From assembly GCA_030624355.1 (NCBI GenBank), contig JAUXKG010000144.1, forward strand, positions 1 to 6,642: a stretch of 6,642 nt of DNA, given 5' to 3'. Position 1 is the stretch's first letter; every line of letters begins with the position of its first letter. The notes beneath the pieces are model-generated. The model saw nothing but the letters and a program-made list of their open reading frames with translations, searched no databases and was not told the origin of the DNA. Made by a program: the position numbers and the translations under genes. Below, piece after piece: positions 1 to 6,154 of the stretch. The DNA comes from Acidobacteriota bacterium. GTDB lineage: Bacteria; Acidobacteriota; UBA6911; RPQK01; JADFOI01.

Positions 1-1
1 C

Positions 2-1099
2 AAGAAGAAGCGGATCGCGATTAACACCGGCGGCGGCGATGCGCCGGGTTTGAATGCGGTCATCCGTGCCACTGTGCTGGCTGCCATCAATCGTGGTTGG
101 AAGTGTTACGGAATTCGGGAAGGCTACATGGGCCTGTTGGAACCACAGGACTATCCTGAAGGAGGTCTGTTCAAGCTGACTCGCAGGTCTGTCCGGGGGA
201 TCACTCACCTGGGCGGCACCATCCTGGGCACCACCAACCGGGGCAACCCCCTAAGGTACCCGGTTACCGACGAGAACGGTCAGACTCGCGAAGTCGACCG
301 CACCGACTATCTGGTCGAGGCGCTTCGAGAACACAAGATTGACGCCCTGATCTCGATAGGAGGCGATGGGTCGCTGGCCATCGCCAATGCCCTTTCCAAA
401 AAAGGCGTGCGCGTGATTGGGGTCCCCAAAACTATCGACAATGATCTGGACAAAACGGTCATCACCTTCGGGTTTGACACGGCTGTCTCATTCGCTACCG
501 CCGCGGTCGACCGGCTGCATTCCACCGCTGAGGCCCACCGCCGTGTGATGGTAGTCGAGGTCATGGGACGATATGCCGGATGGATCGCACTGAATGTCGG
601 CGTGTCGGGAACAGCCGATGCTATTCTGATCCCTGAAATCCCCTACGATCTTCAAAAGGTTGCCGAAAAGGTCGCCGAGCGCGAGTCGCGCGGCCAAAAG
701 TACGCCATTGTGGTGGTGGCGGAAGGCGCAGCTCCGAAAGGAGGAACCCTTTCGGTGGTTGGACATGATGTCGGCAGTCCCGAACGCCTGGGAGGGATCG
801 GAGAAAAGGTTTCCAGGGAACTGGGGGAGTTGACAGGCAAGGATACTCGGGTGGTGGTGCTGGGACATTTGCTGCGAGGCGGATCCCCGACTACCTTCGA
901 CCGGCTGATCTCCCTTCGCTTCGGAGCGGCTGCAGTGCGCGCGTTGGAGGAGGGTCAGTCGGGCGTCATGGTGGCTTTAGATCCGCCAACCGTCCGCTAC
1001 GTCCCTTTAGAAGAGGTCACCCGCGGCATGAAGGTGGTTTCTCTGGATTCGGACACTGTCTTGACTGCTCGCGATCTTGGGATCAGTTTCGGAGACTAG
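2..1099 (+). CDS. pfkA: 6-phosphofructokinase, mixed-substrate group, probably ATP-dependent (N-terminus cut by window)
   Basis: Phosphorylates fructose 6-phosphate to fructose 1,6-bisphosphate, the committed step of glycolysis, in the cytosol. The frame is open from base 2 and reads KKKRIAINTGGGDAPGLNAV, the normal phosphofructokinase N-terminal nucleotide-binding loop. The true start is therefore just outside the window; the in-frame TTG at 50 is only the internal Leu of that loop. Other family motifs are GGDGS (visible residues 120-124), PKTIDND (142-148), MGRYAG, and LRGGSP followed by TTFDR in the C-terminal half. In the family, Gly in GGDGS (E. coli position 104) marks ATP users and Asp marks pyrophosphate users. 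Lys in PKTIDND (position 124) is typical of the PPi-related and mixed clade, whereas E. coli PfkA has Gly there. The Gly/Lys pair suggests an ATP enzyme within the mixed-substrate group. About 365 residues are visible, a normal length. It ends with TAG, 17 bases from the convergent ytxJ stop. Confidence 0.93.
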   Translation, partial: KKKRIAINTGGGDAPGLNAVIRATVLAAINRGWKCYGIREGYMGLLEPQDYPEGGLFKLTRRSVRGITHLGGTILGTTNRGNPLRYPVTDENGQTREVDRTDYLVEALREHKIDALISIGGDGSLAIANALSKKGVRVIGVPKTIDNDLDKTVITFGFDTAVSFATAAVDRLHSTAEAHRRVMVVEVMGRYAGWIALNVGVSGTADAILIPEIPYDLQKVAEKVAERESRGQKYAIVVVAEGAAPKGGTLSVVGHDVGSPERLGGIGEKVSRELGELTGKDTRVVVLGHLLRGGSPTTFDRLISLRFGAAAVRALEEGQSGVMVALDPPTVRYVPLEEVTRGMKVVSLDSDTVLTARDLGISFGD

Positions 1100-1110
1100 T
1101 ACCTAGTACT
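1096..1110. repeat. Tandem CTAGTAC pair with small palindrome at the convergent gene junction
   Basis: CTAGTAC occurs twice back to back (1096-1102 and 1103-1109), beginning inside the last codon and stop of pfkA. Bases 1098-1110 also form AGTAC-CTA-GTACT, a 5-base stem with a 3-base loop. It has no GC-rich stem or T-run, so it is not a convincing terminator, though it sits where a bidirectional one would be expected. Confidence 0.4.
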
Positions 1111-1116
1111 CGCAAA

Positions 1117-1440
1117 TCACACTTTCCCCAGCTGCTCTTCCAACACATCGGAAGTAATTTCGGCATGGGAGGTCTGCCAGGTCGCCCTTCCACCTTCCAA
1201 AAAAATGACCTGCGGGGAGCAATGAGGGACTCCGGTCTTCTGCTCCACATACTGGGAAATCGGCCGATCCTCAATTGCATGAATCAGATAGACGGAAACC
1301 TCCGGGTTGGAGTCGAAGAATCTCTCGACTTCCTCAAAGGCACCGGCACTGAGGGGACATCGGGTGCTGTGCTTGAAGAGAATGGCACAGTCTTGCCCGA
1401 ACACATCGTCGACTTGCTCCAAACTGGTGATTCGTTGCAT
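1117..1440 (-). CDS. ytxJ: YtxJ/BrxC-family monothiol bacilliredoxin-like protein
   Basis: A 107-residue thioredoxin-fold protein of the YtxJ (DUF2847, bacillithiol system) family. Known members are cytosolic monothiol bacilliredoxins that act in bacillithiol redox exchange with protein thiols. Visible hallmarks are the active-site segment KHSTRCPLS (residues 23-31, Cys28 as the likely nucleophile), the conserved DRP (58-60), a His-x-Ser-Pro-Gln motif holding the presumed cis-Pro (73-77), and the C-terminal WQTSHAEIT (88-96). There is no signal peptide or membrane segment. Two further cysteines are present, Cys18 and Cys74; Cys74 sits inside the HCSPQ motif and is unusual. The ATG lies 9 bases after the DUF4340 stop, in the same reading frame, with only a weak GGA very close to the start, so translation probably depends on coupling. 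It is the last gene of the minus-strand unit. The family assignment rests on remembered motifs; function in this organism is inferred. Confidence 0.88.
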   Translation of the reverse strand: MQRITSLEQVDDVFGQDCAILFKHSTRCPLSAGAFEEVERFFDSNPEVSVYLIHAIEDRPISQYVEQKTGVPHCSPQVIFLEGGRATWQTSHAEITSDVLEEQLGKV

Positions 1441-1449
1441 GTTCCGACT

Positions 1450-2784
1450 TTAGAAACGGACCTGTCCATCATTCGAGCTGACGATATCCTCAATCTTGAA
1501 CTGAAGCTTCTCAAACGATTCACTTGAAATCATTCCCTCCCGGCCCGACTCTTGTTGGCTGGCAACAATTTCATCATCCTCCTGGGTGAAGGTGAAGGTG
1601 CGTGTTCCCCCATCCTTGAGCGTCAGGATCAGCTCCACGTCAGGTTCAGGAGCTGATTCGCTGGTCGAACCGCCTTCCTCAACGGATTCATACTTGATAT
1701 CGTCCATCGGGTACCAGAACTTATATCCGATCGCCTCCTGATCCCTCTGCGCTTCCGGCTCTTCCACGATCCATTTCGAGTCTTCCCGCCTCAGAACAAT
1801 CTCGTCCTCTTCGCGACGGATTTTCAACTGGACGATCTGCTCCTGAGGCACGTTGATGACGTCTTTGTCGCGAAGAGCCCAGAGATCCTGTGTCAGTTTC
1901 GACAGCAGATCCTCCTTAACAGTGAAGATCGGGATCCGGTCAGGATTTCGGGCGTAGTAGTTTCCGTCCACCTCTTTTCCCACTTCCAGTTCACTCCAGC
2001 GATCCTGACCCTCGTGCCGCACCCGGATGCTGGCTCTGGGACTGTCGAGACCATACTTTCTTAACTCTTCCGGCTGATCGGATACAAAGTCCTGAGCTTC
2101 ACCATACTGCAAGGCAGAAAGAAGACTGCTCACCGCGTTCTGGTCGGCCCGCTCTGAGATTGGTTCCTCCAGGAACCAATCCTCTCCCCTCGTCAGCCGA
2201 ATCTGGCCTTCGGGACCATCAATCTCAATGCCCTGGGTCTTGTCGCTTTCAAAGAAGAGCACCTTCTTGCTACGCCATCCCTTAAGATCCTTATCGGCAC
2301 TGGTGTAAATCTCGTCAGAGGTCAGAAAGACCTCGCTGGCTCCCGCAAATTGAACGTACGTCTTGTTTCCCGTATAGTCTTTTCCTCCGATGCGCAGAGT
2401 CCGTTCTTGATCACCGGTAAGGATCTTCAGCGTCAGCCGGGGCTCCTTCAAACCATAGGCCTCAGACCCATCGGTCTCTACATCAAGGGTTCGATCGCGG
2501 CGCGCCTCTTCCAGTTTGCGCAGCAGCGCCTCCACGCTGGCTTTGTCGGCAGCCGTCTCAATCGGCTCCTGGATGGTCCATCCTTCGCCTTCTTTGATCA
2601 GCAGCACATCCTGCTGGCCGGAACGGGAGACCTCAAGACCGGTAAACTCCTCCTGCTTGGTCCGCAGCAGGCTCTCTTCCAGTTCCTTGGCTTCCTCCCT
2701 TTTCTTCTGGCCTTCAATCTCATAAAAGTACACAAAGGCTGCTAACCCGAGAAAGACCACCAATAGTGCGACTATCTTTTTCAC
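1450..2784 (-). CDS. DUF4340 domain protein, membrane-anchored, three tandem units
   Basis: A 444-residue protein of the DUF4340 family, commonly encoded beside gliding-type ABC transporters; its biochemical role is unknown. I chose the GTG at 2784 because AAAGAGG (2790-2796) sits 5 bases upstream and the product then starts MKKIVALLVV, a clean N-terminal anchor (residues 4-21). The longer ATG form from 2871 would overlap the previous gene by 73 bases and put 29 unlikely residues ahead of the anchor. After the anchor comes a charged, probably helical stretch (22-46). The rest is three tandem units of about 134 residues, marked by Trp-x(3)-Glu-Pro at 69-74, 203-208 and 338-343, with YGLKEPR (110-116) and YGLDSPR (244-250) closing the first two. 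The mature protein has no cysteine and is rich in Glu, Asp, Arg and Lys. It is probably outside the cytoplasmic membrane, acting with the GldG-like protein encoded 14 bases upstream. Confidence 0.88.
   Translation of the reverse strand: MKKIVALLVVFLGLAAFVYFYEIEGQKKREEAKELEESLLRTKQEEFTGLEVSRSGQQDVLLIKEGEGWTIQEPIETAADKASVEALLRKLEEARRDRTLDVETDGSEAYGLKEPRLTLKILTGDQERTLRIGGKDYTGNKTYVQFAGASEVFLTSDEIYTSADKDLKGWRSKKVLFFESDKTQGIEIDGPEGQIRLTRGEDWFLEEPISERADQNAVSSLLSALQYGEAQDFVSDQPEELRKYGLDSPRASIRVRHEGQDRWSELEVGKEVDGNYYARNPDRIPIFTVKEDLLSKLTQDLWALRDKDVINVPQEQIVQLKIRREEDEIVLRREDSKWIVEEPEAQRDQEAIGYKFWYPMDDIKYESVEEGGSTSESAPEPDVELILTLKDGGTRTFTFTQEDDEIVASQQESGREGMISSESFEKLQFKIEDIVSSNDGQVRF
1453..2646 (-). repeat. 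Three tandem protein-level units in the DUF4340 gene
   Basis: This segment encodes residues 47 to 444 of the DUF4340 protein as three diverged units. The anchoring Trp codons are at 2580, 2178 and 1773, which is 134 and 135 residues apart. Each unit has a strand ahead of the Trp, then Trp-x(3)-Glu-Pro. Units 1 and 2 continue with Asp-rich helix, Tyr-Gly-Leu-x(2)-Pro-Arg and a Gly-rich Tyr hairpin. Unit 3 lacks the Tyr-Gly-Leu motif. The similarity is in the protein; I see no matching DNA repeat. Confidence 0.7.
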
Positions 2785-2789
2785 CTTGA

Positions 2790-2796
2790 CCTCTTT
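2790..2796 (-). promoter_or_regulatory. Ribosome binding site deciding the GTG start of the DUF4340 gene
   Basis: AAAGAGG on the minus strand, in the 14-base gap after the GldG-like stop and 5 bases ahead of GTG at 2784. It is the main reason for choosing this GTG over the in-frame ATG at 2871, since it puts the membrane anchor at the very N-terminus. Confidence 0.7.
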
Positions 2797-2798
2797 GC

Positions 2799-4385
2799 TT
2801 ACCTTCTCCGGTACCAGACAACCACTCCCAGAACCAAAGTGATGGCGGGCAGCAGAATCACCGCACCCCAAAAGATCAGCATGGACTGGGCCATGGTGGC
2901 CTCAATGCGCCGGTCCTCCGGGCTCTTGGGACGAATGGCGATGAGATCGGCTTCCTCAGCCAGCCAGCTGATCGTCATCAAGAACAGATCCCCGTTGGCC
3001 CCGGCACCGAAGTAGCCATTGCTGGCAAAATCTGAATCCCCGAACAAGACCAGGCGGGCCTCTGCCGCTGGAGTCTCAGGCGCCTCCTGCTGCTCCTCTC
3101 CGTCACCGGCTGGGTCAATCTCTTCCTGATCTTCACTCTCCCCGGCGATGGAAAGGGTGGACGCCACAGCCAGATCCAGAGGACCCTGAACATCCTGGTC
3201 CTGATCAAAGGCTGCCCGACCTCCCCTGAGATCGCTCTCGGCCCAACTGTTTTCTGAAGTTTTCAACAGTCCCGTGGTTTGATAACCCAGCGAGCTTTCC
3301 GAAATCGTCACGTTCTGGGAGAAGGGGAAAAACGTCATGACTCCCCCCAATTCTCTGCCGATGGGATGGTCAGCGTACTCGGCAACCAGCGGGGCGGCTG
3401 CGCCCAGACCAAACAGCTGTCCCAATCCGCTGGCATCGATCACCATCTTGTTCCCCAACCCCAGACCATACTGCTCAAGAAAGTCGGGCATTTCAAAATT
3501 CGAGTCAGGGTCCACCAGCAGGAGCAGTTTGCCTCCGGAGGCCAGGTACTCCTGCAGGAGATTGACCTCGTTGGGGAAAAAGTTGACCTTGGTTCTGGCC
3601 GACACCAGCAGCGTGGCATCCTCGGGCACCTTATTCTCCTGGGCCAGGTTGTAACTCTTCACCTGGTAGTTCTGCTTCTCCACTGCCTCTCGCACCAGGG
3701 AAAATCCCTCCGCCTCGGTGTCTTGGATGCCGCGCTCTCCATGACCCTCAAGAAAGTAAATGACCTTTTCCTCCGTGCGCGTTACCTTGATGACGGCGTT
3801 GATAATCTTTTCCTCGCTGTAGTCATCCACTATCTCTCTTTTGGGCCCGCTGCTCACCACCACCTGCCCGTTGCGTTGAATCTCGTACTGGGAAGTTTTT
3901 CCAGGATCTTCTTCCGGATCGACACCCTCGTAGTTGAACCGGGATGAGACATATCGAAACTCTTGCATGAAGTTTTGAAAACTGATCCGTGCCGGCTCAG
4001 TGCGAAAGAAGCCCATAACCTCCACTTCGGTCTCCAGGTTCTCTAAAACCTTGCGGGTCTGTTCGGACAGCGAGTACAGCTGCTGCTCCGTCAGATCGAC
4101 CCTCTTCTGGTGGCGAACGCTCAAAAAGTTGACGATCGCCAGAATTCCCAAAACCAGCAGAGTCATCAATACGGCAGCACCACCAAAGCGAGCGGCCCGA
4201 GTCTTTGTGGCAGCTCGCAGCTTGGAAAAATTGGCCACCAGATGGGCCAGGATCAACCCGGCACCTCCGTAGACGGCTATCTGGAGCCTCCAATCCCACT
4301 GCTTGAAGACCGAGTAATAAAAAAGGGCTACAAAAAGAGAGACAAGACCGGCGTAGCCTACATTGTCAACGACTTTCCTAAGCAT
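2799..4385 (-). CDS. GldG-family ABC transporter auxiliary membrane protein
   Basis: A 528-residue accessory component of an ABC-2 exporter, related to GldG of Bacteroidota gliding systems (ABC_transp_aux family). Three hydrophobic segments lie near the N-terminus (about 10-27, 34-53 and 68-90). They are followed by the family hallmark VDLTEQQLYSLS (96-107) and a long soluble region, probably extracytoplasmic, containing GKLLLLVDPD and, near the C-terminus, LVLFGDSDF. A Glu/Gln/Pro-rich linker of about 30 residues (encoded near 3059-3145) precedes that last motif. A final membrane helix (about 503-524) ends in YRRR, consistent with a cytoplasmic C-terminus. There are no cysteines. The ATG directly follows the permease TAG, with GGAGG (4392-4396) placed 6 bases upstream inside the permease's last codons, so the two are translationally coupled. 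The family assignment is firm; the transported substrate is unknown, and presence of this gene does not imply gliding. Confidence 0.92.
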   Translation of the reverse strand: MLRKVVDNVGYAGLVSLFVALFYYSVFKQWDWRLQIAVYGGAGLILAHLVANFSKLRAATKTRAARFGGAAVLMTLLVLGILAIVNFLSVRHQKRVDLTEQQLYSLSEQTRKVLENLETEVEVMGFFRTEPARISFQNFMQEFRYVSSRFNYEGVDPEEDPGKTSQYEIQRNGQVVVSSGPKREIVDDYSEEKIINAVIKVTRTEEKVIYFLEGHGERGIQDTEAEGFSLVREAVEKQNYQVKSYNLAQENKVPEDATLLVSARTKVNFFPNEVNLLQEYLASGGKLLLLVDPDSNFEMPDFLEQYGLGLGNKMVIDASGLGQLFGLGAAAPLVAEYADHPIGRELGGVMTFFPFSQNVTISESSLGYQTTGLLKTSENSWAESDLRGGRAAFDQDQDVQGPLDLAVASTLSIAGESEDQEEIDPAGDGEEQQEAPETPAAEARLVLFGDSDFASNGYFGAGANGDLFLMTISWLAEEADLIAIRPKSPEDRRIEATMAQSMLIFWGAVILLPAITLVLGVVVWYRRR

Positions 4386-5174
4386 CTACTGCCTCCATTT
4401 CACCGAATCCAGAGATACTGACGTCAGGTACAGGCCAAAGAACGTGAAGGAGAGATAAAACACGATATGCTGAGAGTCCAGGACACCTCTGGTGAAATCA
4501 TCGTAGTGGTTGAGAACCGAGAGATAGCGCATCACCTCATTTGTCAGTGTGCTGCTGGCGCCGGCTGCGGCATCCAGAACCCACAAAATCAGGAATGTCC
4601 CAAACGTGACCACAGCGGCTACGATCTGGTTTTCTGTTAACGAGGAGATGAAGATTCCCACTGCTATCAGGGTCTCTCCCAGCAGAAACGCTCCCAGATA
4701 CCCGACCAGCGTGGGCGCCAGTGGAGGCGGCGGCTGGCTAACGAAATACAAAAAGACCGAGTTCAAGATGGGTGGAATCAACATTACCAGAAGAAACAGG
4801 GAGAGGGCCGTAAACTTGCCCAGGATGAGTTGGACGGAGGTGACAGGAGAAGTCAGGAGCAACTCGATGGTCCCTCGCTTCTTCTCCTCGGCAAAGATTC
4901 CCATAGTGATCATGGGCATCAGAAACAGAAGAATTGTGCTCAAGACACCAAACAATCCGCGAGTCACGGCTGCCGGGGCATCGAATGGAGGCGGCGCCTG
5001 ACCAAACTGCTGAGACTGAAACATCCTCTGCATGACGAACTCCATGACGTTTGCCAGGATGATGTAGAAAAAGTATCCCGTGACCGCAAAAAAGACCGCC
5101 AGAACAACATAGGCAATCGGACTCACAAAGAGTGAGTTAAATTCCCTTTTGACGATGGCCAGGTAGTTTCTCAT
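4386..5174 (-). CDS. ABC-2 type transporter permease (GldF-like)
   Basis: A 262-residue integral membrane subunit of an ABC-2 exporter. Six hydrophobic segments are visible at about residues 20-41, 74-93, 119-145, 155-178, 184-204 and 236-255, the normal count for one permease. The N-terminus NYLAIVKREFNSLFVSP is the typical amphipathic cytoplasmic lead, and PMITMGIFAEEKKRGTIELL (87-106) is the conserved cytoplasmic loop between helices 2 and 3 that contacts the ATPase. A late HYDDFTRGVLDSQHIV stretch is also typical of the gliding-type subfamily. Two proline-rich loops, APPPFDAP (60-67) and QPPPPLAP (147-154), probably face outside. There is no cysteine. The ATG overlaps the ATPase stop as ATGA (5171-5174) and has a strong GAGGAGG (5179-5185). 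Only one permease is encoded, so the pore is probably a homodimer. The substrate cannot be told from the sequence. Confidence 0.93.
   Translation of the reverse strand: MRNYLAIVKREFNSLFVSPIAYVVLAVFFAVTGYFFYIILANVMEFVMQRMFQSQQFGQAPPPFDAPAAVTRGLFGVLSTILLFLMPMITMGIFAEEKKRGTIELLLTSPVTSVQLILGKFTALSLFLLVMLIPPILNSVFLYFVSQPPPPLAPTLVGYLGAFLLGETLIAVGIFISSLTENQIVAAVVTFGTFLILWVLDAAAGASSTLTNEVMRYLSVLNHYDDFTRGVLDSQHIVFYLSFTFFGLYLTSVSLDSVKWRQ
4392..4396 (-). promoter_or_regulatory. Ribosome binding site of the GldG-like gene
   Basis: GGAGG on the minus strand, 6 bases ahead of the ATG at 4385. It lies within the last codons of the permease (Trp-Arg-Gln-stop), so the site does double duty as coding sequence. 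It supports the start directly abutting the permease TAG. Confidence 0.75.
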
Positions 5175-6154
5175 ACCCCCTCCTCATTGACGGTTTCTTC
5201 CGTCACCGTCTCTGCTACTGTTTCCTCTTCAGTAGTCAGTTCTACAAAGATTTCCTCCAGGGTCATGGACTGAGCATTCAGCCGGCACAGATCCAATCCC
5301 GATTCGATCACCTTCCTGGCGATCAAATGCCTGACATCCTCGGTCCCGTCGACTTCCACCAGAACCGGATGATGCCTCTCCTGGGGTTGACCCAGAGAAA
5401 CGTTCCTGACCTGTGGAATCTCCGACAACAGGGTCGGCAGACTTTCCGCGTTACCCACGATCTCCAAATCAACTCGCTGGCTGCCACCCAACTGGCTGGT
5501 CAGATTCGACGGGGTATCGATGGCCACGATCTGGCCATTATTGATGATGATCACCCGGTCGCAAGTCATACTCACTTCCGGTAGAATGTGGCTGGAGAGA
5601 ATCACGGTGTGGTTGCCAGCCAAGCCCTTGATCAACTCTCGAACTTCCACAATCTGCTTGGGATCAAGACCGATCGTCGGCTCATCCAGAATCAGCACTT
5701 CCGGCTCGTGTATCAGCGCCTGAGCCAGTCCCACACGCTGCTTGTAACCCTTGGAGAGGTGCTTGATCAGGCGATTTCCCTCGCCGGCCAGACCACAGCG
5801 TTCCTTAACCTTTTTCAAGCAGGAGTTCAGATGACCCTGACCTACCCCTTTGATGGTCGCCACAAATCTCAGATAGGAATCCACGGTCATCTCCGGGTAC
5901 AGAGGGGGATTCTCGGGCAGGTAGCCTACCCGCCTCTTCACCTCCAGAGGATTCTCAAACACGTCAAACCCGGCCACCACCGCCCTTCCCTCCGTAGCGG
6001 GGAAGAATCCGGACAGAATACGCATGGTGGTGGTCTTTCCCGCTCCGTTGGGTCCCAAAAAGCCCAGAATTTCTCCCGACTGGACCTCAAAATTCACATC
6101 CTGGATAGCTGTCTTGGAACCGTATCTTTTAGTCAGTTGCTCTGCTCGAATCAT
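5171..6154 (-). CDS. ABC transporter ATP-binding protein (GldA-like)
   Basis: A 327-residue cytosolic ATPase that powers the ABC-2 exporter encoded downstream. Motifs in order: Walker A GPNGAGKT (34-41), Q-loop region YLPENPPLYP (78-87), signature LSKGYKQR (133-140), Walker B VLILDEP (153-159), D-loop GLD (162-164) and switch His189. The usual Q-loop glutamine is replaced by Glu81, as I recall for GldA-like ATPases. A C-terminal accessory domain ends in MTLEEIFVEL, the usual finish of this subfamily, and is followed by an extra acidic tail of about 20 residues containing ETV three times. The protein has four cysteines (112, 120, one in MTCDRV, one in LDLCRL), whereas the membrane partners have none. 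The ATG at 6154 is supported by GGGAG (6161-6165) with a 6-base spacer and by the canonical family N-terminus IRAEQLTKRYG. The gene starts 54 bases after the ispG stop. Confidence 0.95.
   Translation of the reverse strand: MIRAEQLTKRYGSKTAIQDVNFEVQSGEILGFLGPNGAGKTTTMRILSGFFPATEGRAVVAGFDVFENPLEVKRRVGYLPENPPLYPEMTVDSYLRFVATIKGVGQGHLNSCLKKVKERCGLAGEGNRLIKHLSKGYKQRVGLAQALIHEPEVLILDEPTIGLDPKQIVEVRELIKGLAGNHTVILSSHILPEVSMTCDRVIIINNGQIVAIDTPSNLTSQLGGSQRVDLEIVGNAESLPTLLSEIPQVRNVSLGQPQERHHPVLVEVDGTEDVRHLIARKVIESGLDLCRLNAQSMTLEEIFVELTTEEETVAETVTEETVNEEGV
5179..5185 (-). promoter_or_regulatory. Ribosome binding site of the permease gene
   Basis: GAGGAGG on the minus strand, 4 bases ahead of the ATG at 5174 and inside the last codons of the ATPase gene. 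With the ATGA overlap it fixes the permease start and points to coupled translation of the two transporter subunits. Confidence 0.75.

Noticed and set aside
50..52. TTG at 50 as the phosphofructokinase start
   Set aside because: The frame is open upstream and encodes the conserved GGGDAPG loop, so this TTG is an internal leucine and the real start lies outside the window.
488..868. 126-residue open frame on the minus strand inside pfkA
   Set aside because: It overlaps conserved phosphofructokinase motifs in antisense and has no recognisable domain.
1100..1116. Bidirectional terminator between pfkA and ytxJ
   Set aside because: The 5-base stem is AT-rich, lacks a T-run on either side and is too weak to call.
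2785..2871. Longer DUF4340 form starting at ATG 2871
   Set aside because: It would overlap the end of the GldG-like gene by 73 bases and add 29 residues ahead of an otherwise normal membrane anchor. The GTG at 2784 has a well-placed AAAGAGG.
3279..3947. 222-residue open frame on the plus strand inside the GldG-like gene
   Set aside because: It is antisense to a gene with clear family motifs, and its product is His/Gln/Leu-rich with no recognisable domain. It looks like a shadow of the codon usage on the other strand.
4549..5001. 150-residue open frame on the plus strand inside the permease gene
   Set aside because: It is antisense to a well-supported permease, and the product is Arg/Asn-rich with no membrane or domain signature.
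1117..6154. A complete gliding motility system
   Set aside because: Only the ABC transporter and its accessory proteins are here. Homologues of this set are widespread in non-gliding bacteria, so gliding should not be inferred.
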